The notes below the pieces were generated by a model. The model searched no databases, was not told the DNA's origin, and worked only from the letters and a program-made list of their open reading frames with translations. A stretch of 64,000 nt of DNA, taken from NCBI GenBank assembly GCA_030704615.1, contig CM060733.1, positions 11,284,001-11,348,000 of the forward strand, in the 5' to 3' direction. Source of the DNA: Takakia lepidozioides (Eukaryota > Streptophyta > Takakiopsida > Takakiales > Takakiaceae). Position numbers and translations under genes: made by a program. Shown here piece after piece: positions 47,701-61,133 of this stretch. Numbering within the stretch: position 1 is the first letter of the stretch; each line of letters begins with the position of its first letter.

Positions 47701-50700
47701 CCTCTCTGTTTGCTTACCTTCTGCTATGTTGTTGATCTATAAAGGCCCTCAGGCCCCTGGTTGGACGTAGTAAAGTTTCTTTCTTTGTTCTCTACAGTCG
47801 CCACAAGTCTACAGTGTGCATTGTTCATGTTTATGTCCACCCAGTCTGCGTATTTTGGTTTTGTAAATCTGGTGTGGAACTTTCTTATGGTCCATGCAAC
47901 CTTCTCCTTGTTCTTATGGCAAATGACTCACTGAGAGTATTCAAAAACAGATCAACACATGGGGCTACTCAACCATCAACTTCTTTGCTCCTATGAGCCG
48001 GTATGCAAGCAATGCAGGAGGCCCGGTTTTTGCGTCGCTTGAATTCAAACAGATGGTTCGTGCACTCCATAATGCAGGCATTGAGGTACTACCTGATTTA
48101 ACGGTAGAGCTGTTGCGATTCACTTTCAAAATAGCATTGGGATATATTGAATTTTATCTTGACCCTTAATCCACTTGGGGATTGGTATCATGTGAGCACA
48201 ACATGACCACAAACCATGGTAATAGGGGTTTTATGTTTTCAAACAGAAATGAAAGTCATTAACGGATATAGGGCACTGGGTGCGTGTATAGGGTACTATT
48301 GCGCCAATACGATAAGTTACCTCAAAAAGAGGATTGGGCATTGTTAATTTTTTTATGTTCTGGTGAAAGCTAGTTTGTGTTAACGTCGGGCAGTTTGCTA
48401 TTCAGGAATTTCACTCGAAAGGGTGTGGTGCTGGGTTGGGGGGTGCATATTGTAATGGAGAGGACAGGTGATCCTGGATGTAGTGTACAACCATACCAAT
48501 GAAGCTGATGATGCTTTCCCTTATCTCACTTCATTCCGTGGTATTGACAACCTGGTACGGTGAAGAAGTCCCTGACCGTCCCCTCATTCTTGCCTTCTCT
48601 TGTCGTACTTGTATCTAGTATGTCTCTTTTCCCTCTCTGCTAGTTCCAATCTCAGGGTGTGCCATATGGCCACTGTGTTAAGTGTGTTGTAAAGCTGAGC
48701 CCATGGATTATTCAACTAGCTGCCAATGACAGCCAAGTCTGAGGTTGTTAGTTTGGATTACTGATGGCCCAAGCATGAAATGGGGTGGATGCAGGTGTAC
48801 TATATGGTGGATTTGAACAGCTATGTGCAACTTGCAAACTACGGGGGCTGTGGTAACTCTTCCATGATACAGACATGCACTGTCCCTGGTTTTGGAAGCT
48901 GCCTTTCAAATGAACACTCAAATTGTATATTAGATGCAATGCAGTCAGCCTTCGCTCACACTCAACATTGGTGTGAAATGGGGGCTGTGGTAACTCTTCC
49001 ATGATACAGACATGCACGGTTTTGGAACTTCCTCTCGAATGAACACTAAAGATCATGTATCAGATGCACTGCAGTCAGCCTTTGCACACAACATTGCTAA
49101 GAAATGGACACTGAAAGCTTACCAAGATAAATTTAAGTAGAGTTTTTTTTCTAACCTGTACCAGTCCAACCACTACCCAGGCTTAAATTTTTGACACTTT
49201 TGATGTCAGGACTGCTACTGAAGTGGTGAGTCTTCTAGTTCCTTTTAGAGCAAGAAGCTAAACACTTTTGATGATGTCTACCAAATGGCTTCAAATTTAA
49301 TTTGTGATGGGGTTGTGATCGGGTGGTAGGAAATACTTTCAATTGCAATCATCCAGTTGTCATGCAACTTATTCTGGACAGCCTTCGCCATTGGTGCTTA
49401 TCCTCTCCCTTCACACTATTGCTTCCTGAAGTGCATTTCGTGCATGTGTGTTCATTACGTTTAGCTGTGAGCCCCGTAACTTTGGTTCAATCTGTGGATA
49501 TGGTCTGCGAATATATAGAGGACATGAAGGAAATGGCTGTTTTCTGGAGTCCCAAATTTGCTGTTCTCCTGTGGTAATTGAAGAAACTTGGTCCTGATTA
49601 TTGTGGATTCTTGAAGACTCACAGGAAATTCACCAACTGTGGGTGATAGGGTAGAGGAGTATCATGTTGATGGCTTCCGATTTGACCTCGCCAGTATTCT
49701 TTGTCGCGGCACTGGCGGGGCTCCACTCTCCTCTCCACCCATAGTTAAGGTATGCTATCTCCCATAAGTTCCACTTGTTTGCCCTTGGTATGGGAGGGGA
49801 TGTTTGTAAGGAATATTTCTGATCACTGGCAAGATCATCAACATACAGGCAATTGCCCAAGACCCGGTGTTGAAGAGGTGTAAGCTGATAGCAGAGCCCT
49901 GGGATTGTGGAGGCCTTTACCTTGTTGGCCACTTCCCGAACTGGGACAGGTTACCTCCTCCTTTCATGACTAAATGTCGGCACATGTTTTCTCACCCATT
50001 TTCTCACCCATGAGTGGTTGCTTTGGAGACTCATGGTTGATGTCATTGAATTAGAATGGTTCGATAGAAGTCTGTCAGTTACTGCAAGCTCAAAATTTAT
50101 CCTAGAATAATAATGTTGCAATGCCAAAATATCCAGTTTTAGCAAACAGTTACTCAGTGTTATAATGCTTGTTTACACCAAAAGTTCAAACTACCAAGCC
50201 TGTTTGGCCTTGCCATAGCTTTGTACCCTAGATCCTTATTTCAGCTTGGAGGAGGTAATCAAGGGGTCTCAGTCATGGGTCCAAGATTTCCATAAGTGGC
50301 TACACACCTTTGACATCTGATTTAAGCATATTTTTCCTTCAAAATGTGAGCAATCATCAACAAGATATACCAGAATTAAATCTAATCCATGGGGATTTTT
50401 CGTCGGGTGATGGGGCAGGTGGGCAGAATGGAATGGCAAGTACCGTGATGATGTGCGCAGGTTTATCAAGGTGTGTGCTCTTCCTTGCGTTCTAGTACTT
50501 GATGCTAGTTGATGGAGCGTGTGCCCTTTTCTGATTACCATCCATGAGGGCTGCCATGTGTTTCACAACCAGAATACACATGGTGACAGACCTAGGAGTT
50601 GACTTGTAAAGTTCTTGTCTTTCTTCCTCTTCAAAATCCAGCTTCGAAGAAGCAAACCCTGATTTCTATGAATCCTACCGGTGGTAAAGCGCAGAGGGTT

Positions 50701-53700
50701 GCCGTATTATGCAGTCAAACCTTCAACTCTGCTCCCCTTACCAAACTGTGAAGTCATCTCGAGTATGCTCTCTGAATGCCTAAACACTTGCAAGTGTGAG
50801 GTTTCCTGTGCCTCACTCCCATGTGTGGTCTATACATTTTTAAGAGTCTTGAACTTGGATGGTACCTGGCTTTGCAGGGGGATCCGGGCATGAAGAGTGC
50901 ATATGCGACTCGTCTATCTGGATCTGCTGATCTATACCAAGTAAGCTTGTATGAGAGAGGCTGCGTCTGCATTTGAAAGTTTTCTTTCCTACATTGTCTA
51001 ACACTGGACCATAACCTATGTCACCTTCTGTATCCTTCAATTTATAATAGGAACTTGCGGCTTTTGCTTGATCAATTGAAGGTCAATGCTAGTGTATTGT
51101 GGATGACTTTCAACTTAACTGGCATCCTTGTCTGAACTTTTAATGAGATTTCTTGTGATTTGTGGTATTATGTCATGCATGGACTTTGTTCATGTCTGTA
51201 GTGTATAAAGGTAACACGTTACATGTTGACAATGCAGAGTCATCAGCGAAAGCCACATCACAGCATCAATTTTGTGATAGCACACGATGGATTCTCCCTC
51301 TACGACCAAGTAGCCTACAACGAAAAGGTCACCATCCATTCTTGAACTGGAATACTTCAGAAGGACTATCATCTCCCTCCCCTTTGTTCCATAGGTCCTC
51401 TGTGGACAATGTCAAGTTTTTTTATTTCTTTTATCTCTTTTCTCCTCTCTCTTATTGTTCTATGTTGTAGCACGGACTTTGGACACCCATGACATTCAGT
51501 GCTTTTTACCTGTAAGCTTTTGGAGCTTCCCGCCGATGTTGGAGAGTTTCTTTCTTGCTTTCTTCTTCTTGTTTTTTCCACGGACGTTATATAGTACCAT
51601 TTCAATCATTCTTCTTCAAGGGTTTGTTGGCAGAGAGATAAAGCCTGTGTTATAGTGGGCACCCCTTATGTTGCTGTGTCTGAGCATAAGGGGGGCGCCT
51701 GACTGTGGGGTCAGTTTCACAACTTGACAGCTACACTGCATGTGCTCTGTTTGATGCATATGGGAGTCATTGGGTGCTTCACCTTAGGGCATAGACTTGC
51801 TCTCCATCACAGGCACATGTACGTCTCATCTGTGGAGCTGCCTGGCTACTCAGCTTATACTTTAAGAAATAATGGGTGGCAGCTCTGTGCATGTAAAGGT
51901 CAGTGAAATGGTATCAGCATCACTGGAACAAGGACAAGTTCTCTGGTCTTTAGCATGATGTTTGTTTGCCATGTATGGTGTGCGGTTGCGCAGCATAACT
52001 TAGCAAATGGGGAAGGAGGGAAAGATGGCAGTAATGATAACTTCAGTTGGAATTGCGGGGTTGAAGGTGTGTGTGTTGCTCTCTTTCTCCCTCAGACCCC
52101 CCTGTGGCAAAGTTCAATCATGCACCCAGGAGGCTGAAACCTCCTAACTGGCTAAGCAGGTATCCATTAATGGGTTGTGTCATAGCCAACATTTGCAGGG
52201 AACAGCCTATGAGTCCATTCCCTCCTTAAGTGCCCATCCCCTTCTTGAAGATAGAGGTAGGTGACGTCCGTGCCCTGCTGATAGAGATTTCGTAGGCCTC
52301 AGGGATAGAGTAAAATTTGTTTCCCTTCAGTATCTCAAGGGTGGACGTTCTATAGAATCAGCGGAGCAGCTTGAGGCCATCATAAGGCATCAACAGTGGA
52401 AATGTTACCCCGCACACATCTATTCTGAGCTTCTTCATCTTTGGACAAGTGGGATACAAGGACTACCTTAAGGCCTTGGCACTAGGCTGATGTTGAAACG
52501 ATGAGTTGGTTTGCGTGTTAGAGTAGTTATCCAGTGGGAAAAGGGTACCCACATGCCTCATGTGTTGAAGGAAGTGAACATTTTTTGATGCATTGGGATC
52601 TGGAGTCTTTAGAACAAGAATCCGTCTTTGAAAGAATGATACATATTGTTATGGTGCTCCTTTTGTCTCAGTTGAAGATGCTCCAGACAACCAGGAAAGC
52701 TGTGGCCCCTCCTTGGGCCTTCTGGGTTGGATACTTGCATCCATTTGTAAGAACAATTTTTAGAGAATTATGCTTGGCAGAATAAATTGACTCTGTAATG
52801 GTAAGCTTCAATACTGGAGGGAGCCTTCTTTGATAGTAGTGGGCCCGATTTGCTTATCCAGCTGCGTGTTCTCCACTAGCCCATCTTTCTATTCCATTGC
52901 AGGGTCCATACCCACAAGGCTATTGGAAGCAAACTTGCTTGCAAGGCTATTAAATTCTCTCTCCCTACCCTCATGAGAGTCCTATCAACTTGCCCGAATC
53001 ACTTGAAAACAATTTCAAAGTCTTTAGAGGTTTGATTGAACAATGGCTTGACTGAAAGCCTGCAGGGGAGACAAGTGAGGCAATTGTGAATGCTATAAGG
53101 GCTCGCCAAATGAGGAACTTCCAGCTGGCACTCATGGTGTCCCAGGTATTGTCCACATGTTTGGTGATTCTAGTATCGTCATCACTCAGGTTTAGCTTCA
53201 ACGCTTGAGACAAAATGGTTTTGATTAACACACTCAGCTATTAACAGCAATAGTCTTCTATCCAAACTGTTTTGAGACAGGTTTCCTCCCTTTCCCACTC
53301 CCTGATCTGCATCATTTTATGGTGGGAACACATCTGTATATGAATCCGTGGTGTCTAAGATGCCTCATGACAAGTTCTAGTGGAAATTTCGCAGAGGCCT
53401 ATCACATTGTGACCAGCATAAAGTGCCTCTGGTCTAGTGGCCATGCCGAGAAGTTTGTAATCCCTTGTTGCGATTATGCATCTCTCACAGCTGAAGGTGG
53501 CTGTACAGGGTACACCAATGATTCTCATGGGGGATGAGTATGGACACACACGATATGGCAATAATAATAGCTATGGCCATGACACATCCATCAACCATTT
53601 CCAGTGGACCCAGGTATTGTTTCGTTTGCTCCTCCTTTTCTGCATTCAGTCGTTGCAAGTCTCTTTAGGATGTGCCATGGCTCGGAAAGCTGTGGCCCAC

Positions 53701-55193
53701 TGTTGATGTTCTTCTATCTGTTATTTTTCCCTCCAGCCCTCCTACCCCGCACCTGCCTCCCTTCCTCGATTTGTGATTTCCGTTGCTCTCTCAATGTTTC
53801 TCAACGAGTTTGATAGTCCCTGCCCAACTTGGTGGAGTCTGTATTAGATAGCTCCAATATGTTTTCATGTATGGTGAACATTTGGTTGGCCTTGGTTGTA
53901 GCTGGAGGATAAGCGTGACACCCATTTTCGGTTTTTCTCCAAGTCCATCCATTTTCGTCGGGAACATCCTCTTCTTGGGCGCAACTCTTTCCTCACTGAG
54001 GTATGTGAAATGGTAACTCTGAACCCAGTCATTTCTTTTCCATAAGTTGGACATTTTGTTGAAGGGATTCCAGTTGGGTGAGACACATCCGTGTTCTCAC
54101 TGCAGGGTTCTGTTCATTTGAGATCCTGGAGTGTCTTTTTATAAAGGATGACTTTTGATGGAGATGCAGCCACATTCTCTGGTTTGATGCTGCTCATGAC
54201 CATTGAAGGGACTAGGTATTGAAATTTGAATGAGACCGATGGGAGGTGGACTATGCAGGCTGACATAACATGGCATGAAACCAACTGGGACAATCCTGAC
54301 AGCCGCTTTCTTGCTTTCTCGTAAGTATATCGTTCCCTGGTCTCCACTCATGAACTGCTTAGTCCATATTGAGATCTCATGTTGTTGTTGTCAGATCATG
54401 GCAGTCTACACTTGATATATGGTGCAAGGCTTTTCCATTATTTCCAGTTTCTTCCTAAAAGCTTGTAGGAGAGATACAGTCAACCCTGGTTTTTGTGACA
54501 GTTTAAGTGTTGATCTTGATAAGGGGTTTGGTTGAGTTTTAATCCTGTTTGTGCTACTCTATCAAGAGGTTAAGGGTTGGCCTGGCTTGGGGTCGAAAGG
54601 TTGCATGAGGGCAGCATAGGAGGGGGAGACCTGTATGCAGCATTCAATGCGCACAGCTACTTTGTAAAGGCTGTCTTACCACTTCCTCCACCTGGCAAAC
54701 AATGGTACCGAGTGGTGAGTGTATCCATCCCATTAGCTCTTTGCGGAGGAAGCAGTATATCTAGACCAGTGGTAGTACATATATTTGATATATTTGATCC
54801 TTGCACATTACATGGACTCGCATTTAACAATATCTTTGAAATTGTCAGTTTAAATGTACCTGTCAGAATTGCTGATACTGTGCTTGAGGAATAGTGTTCC
54901 AGTGACTCTACTTCAAGCAGTGGTCAGAGTGTGAGTTTCAGCATCTAAGGGGAATCCTAGAGGGCAGATTGGCACTGGTAACAACTGCCAGCTGCTGATT
55001 GTTTCACCTTGAAGGTATTTGGTTAGTTGTTCCAATGATTCATGTGTTTACTCATTCGACTCTTGTTGTATGGATGCAGGTCGACACAAATCTTCCATCT
55101 CCAGATGACTTTGTTGAGGAGGGTGTGGTTGGTTTAGAGCCCCACTACAATGTGGCACCTTTTTCCTCAATTTTGCTTCATGCCAACCCTTAA
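44710..55193 (+). CDS. ISA3: Isoamylase-type starch debranching enzyme, ISA3-like, 22 exons; N-terminal exon(s) unresolved
   Basis: ISA3 hydrolyses alpha-1,6 branches of short glucan chains during starch breakdown in plastids. Exons: 44710-44787, 45138-45280, 45491-45587, 46379-46615, 46816-46920, 47544-47648, 47951-48085, 48468-48554, 48795-48852, 49330-49393, 49650-49749, 49849-49949, 50419-50470, 50878-50940, 51238-51327, 51994-52066, 53066-53145, 53509-53613, 53902-54000, 54259-54320, 54600-54714, 55080-55193. They sum to 2163 bases (720 residues), all phases continuous. Seen in order: CBM48-like region ([26 protein letters not shown]), then GH13 motifs [11 protein letters not shown] (region I), DGFRFDLAS with the nucleophile Asp (region II), IAEPWDCGG with the acid Glu (region III) and FVIAHDGF (region IV). 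The C-terminus [21 protein letters not shown] is ISA3-like. The first exon with the transit peptide probably lies in 44158-44452, but neither its start nor its splice is certain. Confidence 0.93.
47136..47372 (-). repeat. Two tandem copies of the LINE 3'-UTR-like repeat in an ISA3 intron
   Basis: Units begin near 47136 and 47250 with gagaatgtactcataag-type text, continue with gtagccttgtggc and cccagtttg, and end near ggtagtgg / ggggctgatgag. Each has a GA-rich edge. They match the segments attached to LINE fragments in the ELMO intron. Confidence 0.8.
48843..49110 (+). repeat. Tandem duplication of about 135 bp that copies an ISA3 exon end and its splice donor
   Basis: The text gggggctgtggtaactcttc, starting in the exon that ends at 48852, recurs at about 48978-48998. 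Similar words follow (catgatacagacatgcac; aatgaacact; gatgca.tgcagtcagcc; gaaatg). The second copy lies wholly within the intron. Confidence 0.8.
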
Positions 55194-56611
55194 GAAATTT
55201 TCGTTATTTCTCTCCTTGTACTCCTTCATGTTAATTAAGACAGACTGTAAACAATGTGTCAAAGAAAGAGGGATGATTCGGGAAGGCAGATTGGCAGGGG
55301 AGAGACAAAAGTCAAGAACATGTCTTCGGAGTTGCATTTTAGGATGCGAAAGAGTGAGGTGTGGTGGAGCTGATGCTCCATTAGCAGGTGCTTTGGGACC
55401 TCAAAAGCAAGACAAACTGGAAAGAAACATTGCGTTGTTATCAATTGTAATAATCTTCCTAGTATAATTGTTTGTGTATAGCTTTTGGTTTTTTGCTATT
55501 CTATGGTGGTAGATTTGGGTCAAAGAAATGAGAGGATAAGGAGGATGAACGAGTATTAGATCTTTTGGAATCTGAAAATGCCCTTGCCAGTAGCTGGTGA
55601 TGAGCATCCTCAAGTCAATGCATTTGCTCCCCTAAATTTATCAGTTTGTTCTACTGCATCTCAGAAGCAAGGACTTTTTATCTCTGCTGGAACAGTGATG
55701 TGGAGACGTGGACAGTGTAAGTTGCTTTTCGAGTCTTGTATACAAGTGTTTGCCTAATCATTCCTAGTGACGCTTGCCATCTAACAGCTTCGGTCAACCC
55801 TTATACTAAGTCTTAGGACAATAGGGCCATTAATTTTGAGAAGAGATTGTCCTTGCTAACAAGATACATATGGTCTCAAAATGTGTCCAAATGTCAGGAA
55901 AATCGTGTAATGTGACCACTGCTTCCTTGAATTGAACTGAATGGTATATTTCATGGTTTTGTAATCTACATCCTCTATATGCCCATTCAAACCTGGTCAT
56001 TCAAATTTTTGGTGTTGACGTGTTAACCCCTAAATGTCTAAGCAGCCACCCAACTTAGTGGCCTCATGGTTTCACTTCAACACAAAGTTTTTGATGGGTT
56101 CGCAATGGAATTTCCAAAGAGATGGCCCTGCAGATGTGATCAAGGTCTCCAGTCTCCACCCCTACCACCAATCTGGCCTTGCTATGTAAGCAGTCAACCC
56201 AGCCTGTCCATGCCACCCCAAATTCTAATGAGCTGGTTTTCTGAAACTCCTAACTTTGGACAGTAAAATGGATGCTTTTATTTGGAGCATTTCTAACATG
56301 TCATATACTTTAAGAAGGCTGAGTCAGACTTCAGACTACATACTCCTAAAGAAGGCGCAAGTTTTCTTGCCCCTTGGATGGGAGTCACCCGATTTCGGCA
56401 CTGCGCAAACACACGATTAAACCAATTTACCTCTCCCACTTTTGTAAACTAGCATGCATTCTACACACTAGCCAACCACACCATGCATCACCATTCCAAA
56501 CAAAATAGGACGCACAACATTTGGAACCCATTTCCTTTATAACAAATTTTTGTGCAATACAAGTTTTTGCAATCGGATTCCTAAGCTAGCTAAGCCGGGC
56601 TAAGCATGCAT
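55194..56611. other. ISA3 downstream region / possible 3' LTR remnant, no gene recognised
   Basis: Short frames only. The right part, from about 56624 leftward on the minus strand, follows the polypurine tract of the Ty3 element. It should be a 3' LTR, but it does not resemble the 5' LTR at 61134-61857. Confidence 0.35.
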
Positions 56612-59600
56612 TTCCTCCCCCACGCTCCAAGGTTGATGTCCCCATTAACGCTTCTTCCGCTTTTGAGGTCGCCCTTCGAAAACTGCAACCGCCTCGGATG
56701 CGTTTCCCATTTCTGAGGCACGTACCCAAGATGCCTCCACATGATGATAGCCCTTCCATTTGACGAGATACTCCGTTTCTCGGTTCTTGAACCTCCTCGA
56801 CTTAAGTACTGCCTCCACCTCGTACTCAGGTTCATTTTCATGATCCAACAGCACAGGTGGCGGACGCAACACTTGATGCCGATTCGGACGCGCTTCATCT
56901 TTGAAGTAAGGCTTCAAAAGGGAGACGTGGAATACTGGATGCACCTTGCTGTTTGCCAGCAACTCCAATTCATACACATCCTCATTCATAACCTTCCGGA
57001 TGCGAAAGGGTCCCGCATACGGAGATACGAACTTTGGACTCACTTCCGAAGGTAGTCGGAAATTCTTGATGTTCAACCAGACCTCCGTGCCTGCCTCAAA
57101 CTTCACTTCCCTCCGCTTCCGATTCGTCTGCCTTTCATACCGTTTCCTAGCTTTGGCAATGTTGTAATTTGCGAGCTTCAACAAACGCTCGCGTTCTTCC
57201 AGTACTGCCGCTACTGCCGGTTCCTCAACGTCCTGGGCGGCCCAACTTATCGGCACCAGAGGTGTTTTTCCATAGACCAATACGAAAGGGGAAACTCCCG
57301 TTGCGGAGTGTTCTGTGTTATTATAACAGAATTCTGCCGCGTCTAAGTGTTCCACCCAGTCTGTTTGGTCTGCCGACATGTAATTCCGCAAGATCTGCTT
57401 CACTACGGAATTCACTCTTTCCGTTTGGCCGTCGGAAGGCGGTGCTCATCTTCAGCCTCGTCCTCATCTTCTTCCAAAGTGCCCTCCAAAATTTACTCGT
57501 AAACTTTGGATCGCGGTCCGAGACAATATCCTTCGAGACTCCATGATGCTTTAAGACATGGGCGAAGTAAAGTCGTCATGTTTCCTGCGCCGTTGCCGTC
57601 TCCTTGGTGAGGATGGAATGGCCCATTTTACTGAACCTATCCACCACCACCATGATTACATCGAATCCTTTTGACAACGGCATAACAGTCATGAAATCCA
57701 TCGAGACACTTTTCCAAGTCCCCTTTGGAATCGGCAAGGGTTGTAACAGCCCCGCTTGCTTTTTGTACTCACTCCGGTTTTGTTGGCATGTGGTGCATGT
57801 CTTGACATACTCCTCTGCCTCCTCCCTCAGTTTGGGCCAGAAATACTCTTTCTTCAAGAGTGCCGCAGTGCGTTTGGCTCCGCCGTGGCTCGCAAGCGGG
57901 CTATCATGGCATTCCCTCAAGAGGCTATCTCTGATCCCTCCCTTCGGCACGTAGAGACGCTTTTGCTTATACTGGAGCAGTCCATTTTGCAAGTGGAACT
58001 GTGATTTAACCCCCATCCTCAAGTCGGACTTCGCCAGCTCATTCTTCTGGCAAGCCTTCCAGATCTTCCTTTGGAGCGTCGTCTCGCCCCTGTACACCAA
58101 CATGAGCTGCTGCTTTTTACTTAAAGCATCGGCCACCACGTTGTCTCGTCCCGGTTTGTACTGGATATCCACGTCGAACACCGCCAAAGTATCTTGTCAC
58201 CTAAGTTGTTTTGGGGACAACTTGGGCTGCGTGGCAAAATACTTCACCGTGACATTGTCCGTGAACACCTTCACTGGGTTGGAACCAACATAGTGGCGCC
58301 AAAGCTCAAGACAGTGCACCACCGCCTTTATCTCTTTCTCGTGCGTAGGCCACCGTCGTTCCACTTCATTCAGTTTCTTACTTTCGTAAGCCACTGGACG
58401 TCCATCTTGCATCAGTACACCCCCAATCGCGAAGTCTGATGCATCTGTATGAATCTCGAATGGACGATCGAACTCCGGGATTTTCAAGACTAGAGCTTCC
58501 GCCATCCGCTGCTTCAATTCAGCAAAAGTTTGGCCACAAAAGGTGTTTCATGAGGAAGGATCGCACTCCCGGGACCGAAGTCGGAGGCTCCCAGTCCAAG
58601 ATTGCCCTCACCTTCCTGTCATCCATTCTGATCCCATCCTGTGTAATCACATGCCCCAGGAACTCCACTTTTGTGACCCCGAATTCGCACTTTGAAGCTT
58701 TGGCATACAGCTTCCCTTCCCGCAATTTCTGGAACACCCTTTTGAGGTGCTCCAGGTGCTCCTCTTTTGTTTTCGAATATACCAAGATGTCGTCGATGTA
58801 CACGATCACAAAGTCATCCAACCATTCCTGGAAAAGGCTATTCATCAGCGTGCTAAAGGTCGCGGGAGCGTTGGTGAGTCCAAAAGGCATCACCAAGAAC
58901 TCATATGAACCATACCTTGTCCTGCACGCGGTCTTCTCCTCATCTCCTTCCGCCACTCGAATTTGATGATAGCCGGAGCGCAGATCGATCCGGCTGAAAT
59001 ACTTCGCTCCTGCCAACCGATCGAAAAGGTCGTCGATCCTTGGCAAATGGTACCGGTTTTTTATAGTTACCTTATTCAAAGCCCTATAATCGACACGCAT
59101 CCGCAACGTATCCTTCTTGTCTGCGAATAGCACCGGGGCTCCGTAAGGTGACTTACTCGGCCGGATGTACCCCTTTGACATTAGATCTTTGAGCTGAGTC
59201 TTCAGCTCGACCAACTCTCTGTGGCTCAACCGGTAGGGCGCCCTGGCAGGCAGTTCCGATCCCGGTATCACCTCAATCTTGTGGTCAACTCCTCTTCGCG
59301 GTGGCAAGCCGCTTGGTAAATCCTCCGGCATCACATCCTGGTATTTCTCCAAAATCCCCTTGATCCAATCTGGGCTCGGCTCCCCATCGCCTTCTCCCTT
59401 CACTTCTCTAATGTAGAGCAAAAATTGGGGCTCGTGTGCCTCCTCCACGGCCCACTCACTTGCTGACATGAGGTTTATTCGCCCTCCCACGGGTTTGGGC
59501 ATTTCCGACACTCGTAAGACCTCGCCACCATTCCCACATGGCAGCGTAACTACTCTCTTGCGGTCATCTATGACCGCTCCGGATTTGCTCAAAAAGGTCA

Positions 59601-61119
59601 TCCCCAAAATGAGATCCACTCCATCGATCTCGCAGATGGTGAAGTTCTCACGTCCCTCCCAACTCCCCAGTTGAAGAGGAACATCAAACGCCAACCTTGT
59701 CGCCAATTACGGTTCTCCTTTGGCAGAACGCACCTCAATAGAGGCCCCCACGTCACTTGTCGGGAGTCCCAGCTTTTGCGCCGTTGCCGGTGTCATGAAG
59801 GAGTGCGACGCTCCTGTGTCCACCAACAACGACACGTTAGTTCCGGATATTATCCCATCCACGAACAATAACTGACTCCCTTTACGTAAGGCGTCAGTTT
59901 CCTAATACAACTCACAAGAAAATTTGCCTACCTTGCAAGTCTTGGCGACCACCGCTTCCACCAAGCGACTGATGGTATCTTCCGACAGCTCTGTGGTTGC
60001 CCGAGTTATGTTCAATTGCCGGGGCTTCGTGCACTTCTTGGCCATGTGCCCGGGCTCCCCGCAATTGAAACACACTCCATCAAAGGTCGCCTTCTGTCCG
60101 CCATAGGCCGTTCCACCCGCTTTTCCTTTCAAAGCACCGGGTGCCGCCTTGACTTGTGAAGGCCCTCCCTTCGATTTTCCACGTGCCATTGTCGTCGCGT
60201 GGCCTATCCCACTTCTTTTCCGGTCGGAATGAGTCACCTTCCTGCCGGGTCTTCTTGTGGTTCAGCTCCGTACGGCCTTGTCTTTCACCCTTAGGGACAT
60301 CCGAGAAACATTCAGCCCTCTCAATTGCCTCGTTCAAAGTCTTAGGTGGCTTCTCCTCCAATTTCCGCCTGGCCCATGGGGCCAGTCCCGCCACAAAGTT
60401 GAAGACCATTTTTGGTTCTGCCATGTCCGCGACTTCGAGCAACAGCACATTGAAAGCCTAGACAGATCCCCGAATGTCATCTGTTTGCTTCAAATTCCTC
60501 ATCTTGTCCCGGGCGAGCCAGGACGCGTTGAGGGGCACAAACTACCTCTTCATCAATTCCTTGAACCCACTCCAGTTCAAGGTTTCCGGGCTTGGACCTC
60601 GGTTGTGAAGGCGTTTCTGCCACCATTGTTGAGGATAGCCCCTCAAATAGGTGGGAGCCACTTCCACCCGATCCTCGTCACTCAACTTGGCCACTCGGAA
60701 GTACTGCTCTAGCTCCAAGAGCCAGGTGTTGAGTGCCTTCCGATTTCGGACGCCCTCGAAGGTGTCGGGTTCCTTAGGCTTCACCTTAAACTTTGCCTTA
60801 GGGGAAGTAGCCGCCTTCAACACGTCTTTCAACGTCCCACCAAATTGCGCCAACAACCCTCCCCAAAAGGCTGCCGGCATGGGAGGCATCGTCGGAGCTC
60901 TCAGGGATTCCTCAGGCTCCGACTCCTCAGATTCCTCCCGCTCTTGAGCGGCCTCGTTTTCGGAAACATGCATCGCTTCCTCAAACGGCCGCCTTGGTGA
61001 CACGTCGCCCCCATCCGGCTCACTAGGATCATCATCTTTTGGGCCGTTCCGCTTTCGCTTTGGCTTGCCCGACCCCATGATGAGGCCAATCCCAAGGACG
61101 ATCGCGTACTGAACTCTAA

Positions 61120-61131
61120 GCTCTGATACCA
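61120..61131 (-). other. Primer binding site for initiator methionine tRNA
   Basis: TGGTATCAGAGC on the minus strand, two bases inside the LTR end, is the standard plant Ty3/Copia primer site complementary to the 3' end of initiator tRNA-Met. Confidence 0.9.
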
Positions 61132-61133
61132 AG

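Noticed and set aside
58439-58966. Long plus-strand frame of 175 residues
   Set aside because: It is antisense to the reverse transcriptase and has no domain of its own.
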